A stretch of DNA of 64,000 bases from Comamonadaceae bacterium UBA4962 (GTDB lineage Bacteria; Pseudomonadota; Gammaproteobacteria; Burkholderiales; Burkholderiaceae_C), in contig DHAE01000025.1 of NCBI GenBank assembly GCA_002397315.1, positions 189,903 to 253,902 on the forward strand, written 5' to 3'. Both the position numbers and the translations under genes were made by a program. This document shows, piece after piece, positions 31,456-41,325 of the stretch. A model generated the notes under the pieces. It saw nothing but the letters and a program-made list of their open reading frames with translations. It did no database searches and was not told the DNA's origin. The stretch's first letter is position 1. Each line of letters starts with the position of its first letter.

Positions 31456-32805
31456 ATGGCCCACGCAAGCGCCACAGCCCCATCCCGCCGAGGCCGCAGC
31501 GCCTCCGCCACCCCTTCCTCCGCGCCCGCCAACCCGGCCGCCACCGCGCGCCGCACGCGCCAGGCCTGGTCCGTGCTCGCCGTGAGCACGCTCGCCTTCA
31601 CCGTGTGCTTCATGGTGTGGATGATGTTCGGCGTCATCGGCATCCCGATCAAGAAAATGCTGGGCCTGAACGCCACGCAGTTCGGCCTGCTCACGGCCAT
31701 GCCGGTGCTCACGGGCTCGCTCGTGCGCGTGCCGCTCGGCATCTGGACGGACCGCTACGGCGGCCGCATCGTGATGGCCTGCCTGATGGCCGCGACGGTG
31801 CCCGCCATCTGGGCGATGGGGTACGCCACCGAGTACTGGCACTTCCTCGCGATCGGCCTGTTCGTCGGCCTGGCCGGGGGCTCGTTCTCGGTGGGCACGC
31901 CCTACGTGGCGCGCTGGTTCCCCAAGGAGCGCCAGGGCACGGCCATGGGCATCTACGGCGCCGGCAATTCCGGCGCGGCGGTGAACAAGTTCGTGGCGCC
32001 GGCCATCCTCGTGGCCTTCGGCTGGGCGGCCGTGCCGCACGCCTATGCGGCCATCATGCTCGGCATGCTGGTGCTGTTCTGGCTGTTCAGCCACAGCGAT
32101 CCGGCGCACCGCGTGCCCAGCCACGTCACCTTCATGGACCAGCTGCAGGCGCTGAAGGACCCGCGCGTGCTCAAGTACTGCCAGTACTACAGCATCGTGT
32201 TCGGCGGCTACGTGGCGCTGTCGCTCTGGATGGTGCAGTACTACGTGGGCGAATACGGCCTGGACATCCGCGTCGCCGCGCTGCTGGCCGCCTGCTTCTC
32301 GCTGCCCGGCGGCGTGCTGCGCGCCATCGGCGGAGCCCTCAGCGACAGGTACGGCGCCCACAGCGTCACCTGGTGGGTGCTGTGGGTCTGCTGGGTGTGC
32401 CTGTTCCTGCTGTCGTACCCGCAGACCGATTTCACGGTGCTCGCCACCGACGGCCCGCGCAGCTTCCACATCGGCCTGAACGTCTATGCGTTCACCGGGC
32501 TCATGTTCGTGCTGGGCATCGCCATGGCCTTCGGCAAGGCGAGCGTCTTCAAGTACATCAGCGACGACTACCCCGCCAACATCGGCGCCATCAGCGGCAT
32601 CGTGGGCCTGGCCGGCGGCCTGGGCGGCTTCGTGCTGCCGATCCTGTTCGGCGTGCTGCTGGACTGGACGGGCGTGCGCTCCAGCGCCTTCATGCTGATG
32701 TACGGCGTGGTCTGGGTGTCGCTGGCCTGGATGTATTTCACCGAAGTGCGCCGCACCGACGTGATGGATGCGCCGGGCGCACGCGCCGCCGGCACCGCCC
32801 GCTGA
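31456..32805 (+). CDS. narK1: Nitrate transporter NarK1 (NNP family, MFS)
   Basis: 449 residues with twelve predicted membrane helices. Motifs include GSLVRVPLGIWTDRYGGR in TM2/loop 2-3 with the substrate-binding Arg, the nitrate signature GLAGGSFSVGTPYVARWFP and AGNSGAAVNKF. By position and sequence style it is the NarK1-type proton-nitrate symporter that starts nitrate import in two-NarK systems; the symport mode is inferred. AGGA lies upstream of the ATG. narK2 begins 33 bases after its stop. Confidence 0.92.
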   Translation: MAHASATAPSRRGRSASATPSSAPANPAATARRTRQAWSVLAVSTLAFTVCFMVWMMFGVIGIPIKKMLGLNATQFGLLTAMPVLTGSLVRVPLGIWTDRYGGRIVMACLMAATVPAIWAMGYATEYWHFLAIGLFVGLAGGSFSVGTPYVARWFPKERQGTAMGIYGAGNSGAAVNKFVAPAILVAFGWAAVPHAYAAIMLGMLVLFWLFSHSDPAHRVPSHVTFMDQLQALKDPRVLKYCQYYSIVFGGYVALSLWMVQYYVGEYGLDIRVAALLAACFSLPGGVLRAIGGALSDRYGAHSVTWWVLWVCWVCLFLLSYPQTDFTVLATDGPRSFHIGLNVYAFTGLMFVLGIAMAFGKASVFKYISDDYPANIGAISGIVGLAGGLGGFVLPILFGVLLDWTGVRSSAFMLMYGVVWVSLAWMYFTEVRRTDVMDAPGARAAGTAR

Positions 32806-32838
32806 GCGCGGGACGCGAAGCCCCAAGGAGAGACTCAC

Positions 32839-34281
32839 ATGTCCACCACCACCCCTTCCCGCAAGGCCCGCCAGGGCCGCCTGCTCACCCTCTGGACCCC
32901 GGAGGACAAGGCCTTCTGGGAGCGCGAGGGCGAGGCCGTCGCGCGCCTCAACCTCTGGATCTCGGTGCCCGCGCTGTTCCTGGCCTTCGCCATCTGGCAG
33001 GTCTGGAGCGTGGTCGCCGTGAGCCTGCCCGCGCTGGGCTTCCGCTATTCGACCAACCAGTTGTTCTGGCTGGCCGCCGCGCCCGCGCTCTCGGGCGCCA
33101 CGCTGCGCATCTTCTATTCGTTCATGGTGCCCCTGGTGGGCGGCCGCCGCTGGACGGCGATCTCCACCGCGTCGCTGCTGATCCCGGCGCTGGGCATCGG
33201 CTTCGCGGTGCAGGACAACACCACGGCCTACCCGACGATGCTCGCGCTCGCGCTGCTGTGCGGCCTGGGCGGCGGCAACTTCAGCTCCAGCATGGCCAAC
33301 ATCAGCTTCTTCTTCCCGAAGGAGCGCAAGGGCTCGGCGCTCGGCGTGAACGCGGGGCTGGGCAACCTGGGCGTGTCGGTGGTGCAGTTCCTGAGCCCGC
33401 TGGTGATCACGGCCGGCGTGTTCGGCGTGCTGGGCGGCGACGCGCAGACGATGGTGAAGAACGGCCAGGCGCAGCAGGTGTGGGCGCAGAACGCGGCCTT
33501 CGTCTGGGTGCCCTGGATCGCGCTCGCGTCGCTGGCCGCCTGGTTCGGCATGAACGACATCGCCGACGCGCGCGCCTCGTTCGCGGCGCAGGCCGCGATT
33601 TTCCGCCGCAAGCACAACTGGATCATGTGCGTGCTGTACCTCGGCACCTTCGGCTCGTTCATCGGGTTCTCCGCGGGCTTCCCGCTGCTCATCAAGAGCC
33701 AGTTCCCCGACGTGAACCCGCTCGCCTACGCATGGCTCGGCCCGCTGGTGGGCGCGCTGATCCGGCCCGTGGGCGGATGGCTGTCGGACAAGCTGGGCGG
33801 CGCGCAGGTCACGCTCTGGAACTTCGCCGTGATGGCCCTGGCCGTGGTGGGCGTGCTGGCCTTTCTGCCCAAGGGAACGGGCGGCTACGCGCTCGCCTTC
33901 GGCCCGGCGGAGGGCAGCTTCGCGGGCTTCTTCGCGATGTTCATGGTGCTGTTCCTCACCACCGGCATCGGCAACGGATCGACCTTCCGGATGATCCCCG
34001 TGATCTTCCTGAACCTGCGCCTCGCCGAAGTGCGCACGGGCGGCGCCGAGGCCCGCGCCCAGGCCACCCGCGAGGGCAACACCGAAGGCGCCGCGGCCCT
34101 GGGCTTCGCGGGCGCGCTGGGCGCCTACGGTGGGTTCTTCATCCCCAAGAGCTACGGCAGTTCCATCGCCGCGACGGGCGGGCCGGAGCTGGCGCTCTGG
34201 ACATTCGCCGCGTTCTACGCGCTGTGCATCGGCATCACGTGGTGGTACTACGCCCGCGCCCGCGCCGAAATGCCATGTTGA
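32839..34281 (+). CDS. narK2: Nitrate/nitrite transporter NarK2 (NNP family, MFS)
   Basis: 480 residues, twelve predicted helices. It differs clearly from NarK1: an N-terminal amphipathic stretch (TPEDKAFWEREGEAVARLN), the signatures GLGGGNFSSSMANISFFFP and NAGLGNLGVSVVQF, and a long loop between TM6 and TM7. It fits the NarK2-type nitrate/nitrite antiporter that exports nitrite. AAGGAG precedes the ATG. narG follows after 121 bases. Confidence 0.92.
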   Translation: MSTTTPSRKARQGRLLTLWTPEDKAFWEREGEAVARLNLWISVPALFLAFAIWQVWSVVAVSLPALGFRYSTNQLFWLAAAPALSGATLRIFYSFMVPLVGGRRWTAISTASLLIPALGIGFAVQDNTTAYPTMLALALLCGLGGGNFSSSMANISFFFPKERKGSALGVNAGLGNLGVSVVQFLSPLVITAGVFGVLGGDAQTMVKNGQAQQVWAQNAAFVWVPWIALASLAAWFGMNDIADARASFAAQAAIFRRKHNWIMCVLYLGTFGSFIGFSAGFPLLIKSQFPDVNPLAYAWLGPLVGALIRPVGGWLSDKLGGAQVTLWNFAVMALAVVGVLAFLPKGTGGYALAFGPAEGSFAGFFAMFMVLFLTTGIGNGSTFRMIPVIFLNLRLAEVRTGGAEARAQATREGNTEGAAALGFAGALGAYGGFFIPKSYGSSIAATGGPELALWTFAAFYALCIGITWWYYARARAEMPC

Positions 34282-34402
34282 TGACCTACCCCCTGTGCGG
34301 CCTGCTCCGCGGCCACCGGATGCGTGATGGCGTGCCAGCTTCCGGCGAAGCGGGCGCAGCGTCAACACGACGGATGACATGACGACTTTCTAAGGAACCA
34401 CG

Positions 34403-37400
34403 ATGAGTCACTTTCTCGACCGCCTCACGTACTTCAGCCAGCCGCGCGAATCGTTCGCGGGGGGCCATGGCCAGGTCAACGGCGAAGACCGCACCTGGGA
34501 GGACGCCTACCGCAACCGCTGGGCGCACGACAAGACCGTGCGCTCCACCCACGGCGTGAACTGCACGGGCTCCTGCTCGTGGAAGATCTACGTCAAGGGC
34601 GGCATCGTCACGTGGGAAACCCAGCAGACCGACTACCCGCGCACCCGCTGGGACATGCCCAACCACGAGCCGCGCGGCTGCGCGCGCGGCGCGAGCTACA
34701 GCTGGTACCTCTACAGCGCCAACCGCGTGAAGTACCCCATGGTGCGAGGCCGGCTGCTGCAGGCCTGGCGCGCGGCGCGGGCCACGATGGGGCCGGTGGA
34801 GGCCTGGGCCGCGATCGTCGGCGACGAGGCCACGCGCCAGAGCTGGCAGCGCGTGCGTGGCCTGGGCGGCTTCGCGCGCTCCAGTTGGGACGAGGTGAAC
34901 GAGATCGTCGCCGCCGCCAACATCCACACCATCCGGCGCCACGGGCCGGACCGCATCATCGGCTTCTCGCCGATTCCCGCGATGTCGATGGTGAGCTACG
35001 CGGCCGGCTCGCGCTACCTCAGCCTGATCGGCGGCGTGTGCATGAGCTTCTACGACTGGTACTGCGACCTGCCGCCCTCCAGCCCGCAGGTGTGGGGCGA
35101 GCAGACCGACGTGCCCGAATCGGCCGACTGGTACAACGCCGGCTACATCATCGCCTGGGGCTCCAACGTGCCGCAGACCCGCACGCCGGATGCGCACTTC
35201 TTCACCGAGGTGCGCTACAAGGGCACGAAGACGGTGGCGGTGACGCCCGACTATTCCGAGGTCGCCAAGCTCGCCGACCTGTGGATGAACCCCAAGCAGG
35301 GCACCGATGCCGCGGTGGCGATGGCCATGGGCCACGTGATCCTCAAGGAGTTTTACTTCCCCGAGCAGGGCGAGCGCAGCGCGTATTTCGACGAGTACGT
35401 GCGCCGCTACACCGACATGCCCATGCTGGTGACGCTGCGCGAGCAGGCGCTGCCGGACGGCCGCGTGGTGCGCGTGCCCGACCGCTACGTGCGCGCCAGC
35501 GATTTCCCGGGCCGGCTGGGCCAGGACAACCATCCCGAGTGGAAGACCGTGGCGCTCGATGCGCACGGCGAGGTGGTGTGCCCGCAGGGCGCGATCGGCT
35601 TCCGCTGGGGCCCGGACGGCCGCGCCGACCAGGGCCAGTGGAACCTGGAGGACAAGGACGCGCGCACGGGCGATGCGGTGCGGCTGCGCCTGTCGCTGAT
35701 GGAGGCCGGCGCTGAAGAGGCGCACGGCTGGGAGACGGCGCAGGTCGGCTTCCCGTACTTCGGCGGCATCGCGAGCGAGCATTTCCCGGCGAACGTGCAA
35801 TCCGACGTGATCGCGCGCACCGTGCCCGTGCGGCGCCTGGCCACCGTGGATGCCGACGGCACCGCGCGCGAGGTGCTCGTGGCCACCGTCTTCGACCTGC
35901 AGGTGGCGCAGTACGGCGTGGCGCGCGGCCTGCCCGGGGAGAACGCCGCCGCCAGCTACGACGACGACACGCCCTACACCCCCGCATGGCAGGAGAAGAT
36001 CACCGGCACGCCGCGCGCGCAGGTGATCGCGGTGGCGCGCCAGTTCGCCGAGAACGCGGACCGCACGCGCGGCCGCTCGATGGTGATCATCGGCGCGGCG
36101 ATGAACCACTGGTACCACTGCGACATGAACTACCGCGGCATCATCAACATGCTGATGATGTGCGGCTGCATCGGCCAGAGCGGCGGCGGCTGGGCGCACT
36201 ACGTGGGCCAGGAGAAGCTGCGGCCGCAGACCGGCTGGACGGCGCTGGCCTTCGCGCTCGACTGGGTGCGCCCGCCGCGCCAGCAGAACTCCACCAGCTT
36301 CTTCTATGCGCACACCGACCAGTGGCGCTACGAAAAGCTCGGCGTGGAAGAGGTGCTCTCGCCCCTGGCCGACCGCGCGCAGTTCGGCGGCAGCATGATC
36401 GACTACAACGTGCGCGCCGAGCGCATGGGCTGGCTGCCCTCCGCGCCGCAACTGCAGACCAACCCGCTGCAGGTGGTGCGCGACGCCGAGGCCGCGGGCC
36501 TGGACCCGAAGGCCTACGCCGTGCAGGGACTGCAGAGCGGATCGCTCAAGATGAGCTGCACCGACCCGGACCACCCCGACAACTGGCCGCGCAACATGTT
36601 CGTGTGGCGCTCCAACATCCTGGGCTCGTCGGGCAAGGGGCACGAGTACTTCCTCAAGCACCTGCTGGGCACGCGCAACGGCGTGCAGGGCAAGGACCTG
36701 GGCGAGGGCGACGCCAGGCCGGCCGAAGTGGAATGGCATGCGCAGGCGCCCGAAGGCAAGCTGGACCTGCTGGTCACGCTCGACTTCCGCATGAGCACCA
36801 CGTGCCTCTATTCGGACATCGTGCTGCCCACCGCCACCTGGTACGAGAAGAACGACCTCAACACCAGCGACATGCACCCGTTCATCCACCCGCTCTCCAC
36901 CGCGGTGGACCCGGCCTGGCAGTCGCGCAGCGACTGGGACATCTACAAGGGCTTCGCCCGCGCCTTCAGCGCGCTCGCGCCCGGCCACCTGGGGGTGGAG
37001 CGCGACCTGGTGCTGAGCCCCATCGCGCACGACACGCCCGGCGAACTCGCCCAGCCCTTCGGCGTGGCCGACTGGACGCGCGGCGAATGCGATCTCATCC
37101 CCGGCAAGACCGGCCCGCAGATGAGCGTGGTGGAGCGCGATTACCCCAACCTGTATGACCGCTTCACCGCGCTCGGGCCCCTGATGGAGAAGGTGGGCAA
37201 CGGCGGCAAGGGCATCGGCTGGGACACGAAGGCCGAGGTGCAGCAGCTGCGCGAACTCAATGGCGCCGTGCCGGGCAATGGCCCCACGCAGGGCATGCCG
37301 CGCATCGATTCCGACATCGACGCCTGCGAGGTGATTCTGCAGCTCGCCCCCGAGACCAACGGCCACGTGGCCGTGAAGGCCTGGGACGCGCTCGGCCGGC

Positions 37401-38230
37401 AGACCGGCCGCGACCACACCCACCTGGCGCTGCACCGCGAGGACGAGAAGATCCGCTTCCGCGACGTGCAGGCCCAGCCGCGCAAGATCATCAGCTCGCC
37501 CACCTGGAGCGGCATCGAGAGCGAGACCGTCAGCTACAACGCCGGCTACACCAACGTGCACGAGTTGATCCCATGGCGCACCCTCACGGGCCGCCAGCAG
37601 TTCTACATCGACCATCCCTGGATGCAGGCGTTCGGCGAGGGCTTCAGCAGCTACCGCCCGCCGGTGGACCTGAAGGCCACGGCCGAGGTGCAGGGCCGCA
37701 AGCCCAACGGCCACCCCGAGATCGCGCTCAACTTCATCACGCCGCACCAGAAGTGGGGCATCCACTCGACCTACACCGACAACCTGCTCATGCTCACCCT
37801 GAGCCGCGGAGGGCCCTGCGTGTGGATCAGCGAGGACGACGCGAAGCGCGCGCAGATCGAGGACAACGACTGGATCGAGCTGTTCAACGCCAACGGCGCG
37901 CTCACCGCCCGCGCGGTGGTGAGCCAGCGCGTGAAGCCAGGCATGGTGATGATGTACCACGCCCAGGAAAAGATCGTGAACACCCCCGGCTCGGAGGTGA
38001 CCGGCACGCGCGGCGGCATCCACAACTCGGTGACCCGCGTGGTGCTCAAGCCCACCCACATGATCGGCGGCTACGCGCAGCTGAGCTACGGCTTCAACTA
38101 CTACGGAACGATCGGCACCAACCGCGACGAATTCATCGTGCTGCGCAAGATGAACCGCGTCGACTGGCTCGACACGCCCGTCGCCGACCCGCTCGTCCGC
38201 CCCACCCTGGACCAAGGAGAAACCGCATGA
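34403..38230 (+). CDS. narG: Respiratory nitrate reductase alpha subunit NarG
   Basis: 1275 residues, the expected size. The N-terminal FS0 [4Fe-4S] ligands appear at His50, Cys54, Cys58 and Cys93 (HGVNCTGSCSW, RGCARGASYS), the same positions as in E. coli. The molybdo-bis-MGD domain has IGGVCMSFYDWYCDLPPS, containing the Mo-ligand Asp region, and MVIIGAAMNHWYHCDMNYRG. There is no Tat signal beyond the vestigial NarG N-terminus. It reduces nitrate to nitrite in the cytoplasm with electrons from NarHI. The stop overlaps the narH start (ATGA). Confidence 0.98.
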   Translation: MSHFLDRLTYFSQPRESFAGGHGQVNGEDRTWEDAYRNRWAHDKTVRSTHGVNCTGSCSWKIYVKGGIVTWETQQTDYPRTRWDMPNHEPRGCARGASYSWYLYSANRVKYPMVRGRLLQAWRAARATMGPVEAWAAIVGDEATRQSWQRVRGLGGFARSSWDEVNEIVAAANIHTIRRHGPDRIIGFSPIPAMSMVSYAAGSRYLSLIGGVCMSFYDWYCDLPPSSPQVWGEQTDVPESADWYNAGYIIAWGSNVPQTRTPDAHFFTEVRYKGTKTVAVTPDYSEVAKLADLWMNPKQGTDAAVAMAMGHVILKEFYFPEQGERSAYFDEYVRRYTDMPMLVTLREQALPDGRVVRVPDRYVRASDFPGRLGQDNHPEWKTVALDAHGEVVCPQGAIGFRWGPDGRADQGQWNLEDKDARTGDAVRLRLSLMEAGAEEAHGWETAQVGFPYFGGIASEHFPANVQSDVIARTVPVRRLATVDADGTAREVLVATVFDLQVAQYGVARGLPGENAAASYDDDTPYTPAWQEKITGTPRAQVIAVARQFAENADRTRGRSMVIIGAAMNHWYHCDMNYRGIINMLMMCGCIGQSGGGWAHYVGQEKLRPQTGWTALAFALDWVRPPRQQNSTSFFYAHTDQWRYEKLGVEEVLSPLADRAQFGGSMIDYNVRAERMGWLPSAPQLQTNPLQVVRDAEAAGLDPKAYAVQGLQSGSLKMSCTDPDHPDNWPRNMFVWRSNILGSSGKGHEYFLKHLLGTRNGVQGKDLGEGDARPAEVEWHAQAPEGKLDLLVTLDFRMSTTCLYSDIVLPTATWYEKNDLNTSDMHPFIHPLSTAVDPAWQSRSDWDIYKGFARAFSALAPGHLGVERDLVLSPIAHDTPGELAQPFGVADWTRGECDLIPGKTGPQMSVVERDYPNLYDRFTALGPLMEKVGNGGKGIGWDTKAEVQQLRELNGAVPGNGPTQGMPRIDSDIDACEVILQLAPETNGHVAVKAWDALGRQTGRDHTHLALHREDEKIRFRDVQAQPRKIISSPTWSGIESETVSYNAGYTNVHELIPWRTLTGRQQFYIDHPWMQAFGEGFSSYRPPVDLKATAEVQGRKPNGHPEIALNFITPHQKWGIHSTYTDNLLMLTLSRGGPCVWISEDDAKRAQIEDNDWIELFNANGALTARAVVSQRVKPGMVMMYHAQEKIVNTPGSEVTGTRGGIHNSVTRVVLKPTHMIGGYAQLSYGFNYYGTIGTNRDEFIVLRKMNRVDWLDTPVADPLVRPTLDQGETA

Positions 38231-39750
38231 GAGTCCGCGCACAGATCGGCATGGTGCTCAACCTGGACAAGTGCATCGGCTGCCATACCTGCTCCGTCAC
38301 CTGCAAGAACGTCTGGACCAGCCGCCCCGGCATGGAATACGCCTGGTTCAACAACGTCGAGACCAAGCCCGGCATCGGCTACCCGAAGGACTGGGAGAAC
38401 CAGGACCGCTGGAACGGCGGCTGGGTGCGGCGCGCGGACGGCTCCATCGCGCCGCGCCAGGGCGCGAAGTGGAAGCTCCTGATGAAGATCTTCGCCAACC
38501 CCAACCTGCCGGAGATCGACGACTACTACGAGCCCTTCACCTACGACTACGCGCACCTGCAGTCCGCGCCCGAGATGAAGGCCGCGCCCACCGCGCGCCC
38601 GCGCAGCCTGATCACCGGCAAGCAGATGGACAAGATCGTCTGGGGCCCGAACTGGGAAGAGATCCTGGGCGGCGAGTTCTCCAAGCGCAGCCGCGACAAG
38701 AACTTCGAGGACGTGCAGAAGGACATGTACGCGCAGTTCGAGAACACCCTCATGATGTACCTGCCGCGCCTGTGCGAGCACTGCCTCAATCCGGCGTGCG
38801 TGGCCTCCTGCCCCTCGGGCTCGATCTACAAGCGCGAGGAAGACGGCATCGTCCTCATCGACCAGGACAAGTGCCGCGGCTGGCGCATGTGCGTATCGGG
38901 CTGCCCCTACAAGAAGATCTACTACAACTGGAAGAGCGGCAAGGCCGAGAAGTGCATCTTCTGCTATCCGCGCATCGAGTCGGGCCAGCCCACCGTGTGC
39001 TCGGAGACCTGCGTGGGCCGCATCCGCTACCTGGGCGTGCTGCTCTACGACGCCGACCGCATCGCCGAGGCCGCGAGCGTGGAGCGCGACCGCGACCTGT
39101 ACCGCGCGCAGCTCGACATCTTCCTCGACCCGAACGACCCGGAAGTGGTCGCGCAGGCCCGCATCGACGGCATTCCCGATGCCTGGATGGAGGCCGCGCG
39201 CAGGAGCCCCGTCTACAAGATGGCGGTGGACTGGAAGGTGGCCCTGCCGCTGCACCCCGAATACCGCACGCTGCCGATGGTCTGGTACGTGCCGCCGCTC
39301 TCGCCGATCAGCGCCGCGGCCAACGCGGGGCACGTGGGCGCCAACGGCTTGATCCCCGACGTGGGCCAGCTGCGCATTCCCGTGCAGTACCTCGCCAACC
39401 TGCTCACGGCCGGCGACACCGCGCCGGTGGTGCGCGCGCTCGAACGCATGCTCGCCATGCGCGCCTTCCAGCGTGCGAAGCACGTGGAGCAGCGCACCGA
39501 CCTCGACGTGCTTGCGCAGGTGGGCCTCACGCAGGAGGAGGTGGAGGACATGTACCAGACCATGGCCATCGCCAACTACGAGGACCGCTTCGTCATCCCC
39601 ACCACGCACCGCGAGTATGCGGAGAACGCCTTCAACGTGCGCGGCGGCTGCGGCTTCAGCTTCGGCAACGGCTGCTCCGACGGCGTGAGCGACGTGAGCC
39701 TGTTCGGTGCCGAGAAGAAGCGCACCATCCCGATCAAGGCGGAAGTCTGA
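38227..39750 (+). CDS. narH: Respiratory nitrate reductase beta subunit NarH
   Basis: 507 residues. Four cysteine clusters: CIGCHTCSVTCKN, CEHCLNPACVASCPSGS, CRGWRMCVSGCPY (Trp replacing one Cys, giving the [3Fe-4S] centre) and KCIFCYPRIESGQPTVCSE. NarH carries electrons from NarI haem to NarG. The ATG overlaps the narG stop by four bases and narJ follows after one base, so narGHJI is one translationally coupled operon. Confidence 0.98.
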   Translation: MRVRAQIGMVLNLDKCIGCHTCSVTCKNVWTSRPGMEYAWFNNVETKPGIGYPKDWENQDRWNGGWVRRADGSIAPRQGAKWKLLMKIFANPNLPEIDDYYEPFTYDYAHLQSAPEMKAAPTARPRSLITGKQMDKIVWGPNWEEILGGEFSKRSRDKNFEDVQKDMYAQFENTLMMYLPRLCEHCLNPACVASCPSGSIYKREEDGIVLIDQDKCRGWRMCVSGCPYKKIYYNWKSGKAEKCIFCYPRIESGQPTVCSETCVGRIRYLGVLLYDADRIAEAASVERDRDLYRAQLDIFLDPNDPEVVAQARIDGIPDAWMEAARRSPVYKMAVDWKVALPLHPEYRTLPMVWYVPPLSPISAAANAGHVGANGLIPDVGQLRIPVQYLANLLTAGDTAPVVRALERMLAMRAFQRAKHVEQRTDLDVLAQVGLTQEEVEDMYQTMAIANYEDRFVIPTTHREYAENAFNVRGGCGFSFGNGCSDGVSDVSLFGAEKKRTIPIKAEV

Positions 39751-39751
39751 C

Positions 39752-40522
39752 ATGAGCGCCACCACCGACCTCCGCACTGCCCAGGCCGCCATCGCCGGCC
39801 GCCATCCCGGCAGCGCCACGCTGCGCGTTTTGGGCGCGCTGCTCGACTACCCCGGTGCCGGCCTGCGCGCGCACCTGGCGGAACTGCCCGCGCTGCTCGA
39901 TGCCGATGCCGCGCTGGCCGCACCCCGCCGCGCGCAGATCGCCGGCCTGCTGGAACTGCTCGGCGCGGGCGACCCGCTCGATGCCGAGACCGCCTACGTG
40001 GAGCTGTTCGACCGCGGGCGCGCCACTTCGCTGCACCTCTTCGAGCACGTGCACGGCGACTCGCGCGATCGCGGCCCCGCCATGATCGACCTGGGCGAGA
40101 CCTACGCCCGCGCCGGCCTGCTGCTGCGCGAGGACGAGCTGCCCGACTACCTGCCGGCGGTGCTGGAGTTCGTCTCCACCCAGCCGCCGCGCGAGGCGCG
40201 GGCCTTCCTCGGCGAGATCGCACACCTGCTGGCCGCCATCCACGGTGCCCTCGCGCAGCGCGGCAGCGCGCAGGCTGCGCCCTATGCGCACGCCTACGCG
40301 GCCGTGTTCGCCGCACTGCTGGAACTCGCGGGCCAGCCGGTGCCCGAGGGGCCCGCCGCGCCCGCGAAGGCGGCACCCGAGCCCGGCATCGACGAGAGCT
40401 GGACCGAGCCCGCGGCCTTCGACGGCTGCGCGAACCTCGGCCAGGCCCGCGCCGGCCAGCCCCAGCCCATCCACATCGTCCGCGCCGGAGGCTCCGGCGC
40501 ATCCCGAGGAGCGAACCCATGA
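39752..40522 (+). CDS. narJ: Nitrate reductase assembly chaperone NarJ
   Basis: 256 residues of the TorD/NarJ family (LRVLGALLDYPGAGLRAHLA, YVELFDRGRATSLHLFEHVH, DYLPAVLEFVS). NarJ binds the NarG N-terminus and permits Mo-cofactor and FS0 insertion before membrane docking. The C-terminal 60 residues are Pro/Ala-rich, and end in a tail overlapping narI by four bases (ATGA). Confidence 0.95.
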   Translation: MSATTDLRTAQAAIAGRHPGSATLRVLGALLDYPGAGLRAHLAELPALLDADAALAAPRRAQIAGLLELLGAGDPLDAETAYVELFDRGRATSLHLFEHVHGDSRDRGPAMIDLGETYARAGLLLREDELPDYLPAVLEFVSTQPPREARAFLGEIAHLLAAIHGALAQRGSAQAAPYAHAYAAVFAALLELAGQPVPEGPAAPAKAAPEPGIDESWTEPAAFDGCANLGQARAGQPQPIHIVRAGGSGASRGANP

Positions 40523-41301
40523 CCGCCGCCCTGCACGATTTCCTGTTCCAGGTGTACCCGTATGTCTGCTTCACCGTGTTCGTGGTGGGCAGCCTGATCC
40601 GCTTCGACCAGAACCAGTATTCCTGGAAGAGCGATTCCTCGCAGATGCTGCGCGCCGGCCTGTTGCGCTGGGGCAGCAACCTGTTCCATTTCGGCGTGCT
40701 GTTCCTGTTCTTCGGGCACATGGTGGGCCTGCTCACGCCGCACAGCGTGTACGGCCTCTTCATGAGCGCTTCGGCCAAGCAGATGATGGCCGTGTCGGCC
40801 GGCGGCGTGGCGGGCGCGATGTGCTTCGCCGGCCTCAGCATGCTGCTGTGGCGGCGGCTGTTCGACCCGCGCATCCGCCACACCAGCCACGCGACCGACA
40901 TCGCGGTGCTGGTAGTGCTGTGGGTGCAGTTGGTGGTGGGGCTCGTCACGCTGCCGTATTCGATGCAGCACACCGACGGCAGCGTGATGCTGATCCTGGC
41001 CGACTGGGCGCAGCGCATCGTCACGCTGCGGCCGGTGGATGCCACCGCGCTCGCGGTGCTGCCGTGGCCCTATCTGTTCCACATCGTGTTCGGCATGACG
41101 ATCTTCCTGCTCTTCCCGTTCAGCCGGCTGGTGCACGTGTGGAGCGGCTTCGGCACCGTCGCCTACCTGCTGCGCGCGCCGCAGGTGGTGCGCTCGCGCC
41201 GCATGAACGTGCCGCGCGGCCACGACCTGCCGGGCCAGCCCAGCGCCGTGCCGTCGCCCGACGTGGCCCGCGCCATCGACAACCCGCGCGCCACGCGATA
41301 G
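40519..41301 (+). CDS. narI: Respiratory nitrate reductase gamma subunit NarI
   Basis: 260 residues with five membrane helices. It starts LHDFLFQVYPYVCFTVFVVG and has HFGVLFLFFGHMVGLLTP, where histidines would bind haem b, and HIVFGMTIFLLFPFSRLVHV near the end with the second pair. It oxidises quinol at the periplasmic side and anchors NarGH. The C-terminal tail is about 35 residues longer than in E. coli (225). Confidence 0.97.
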   Translation: MTAALHDFLFQVYPYVCFTVFVVGSLIRFDQNQYSWKSDSSQMLRAGLLRWGSNLFHFGVLFLFFGHMVGLLTPHSVYGLFMSASAKQMMAVSAGGVAGAMCFAGLSMLLWRRLFDPRIRHTSHATDIAVLVVLWVQLVVGLVTLPYSMQHTDGSVMLILADWAQRIVTLRPVDATALAVLPWPYLFHIVFGMTIFLLFPFSRLVHVWSGFGTVAYLLRAPQVVRSRRMNVPRGHDLPGQPSAVPSPDVARAIDNPRATR

Positions 41302-41325
41302 CGGCTTTTCGCACCGGAGCACACC

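Noticed and set aside
34286..38242. A 1318-codon open frame antisense to narG
   Set aside because: It mirrors narG codon bias (GC-rich third positions open the opposite frame); composition is His/Arg/Ala/Val low-information and no family motif appears. narG is certain.
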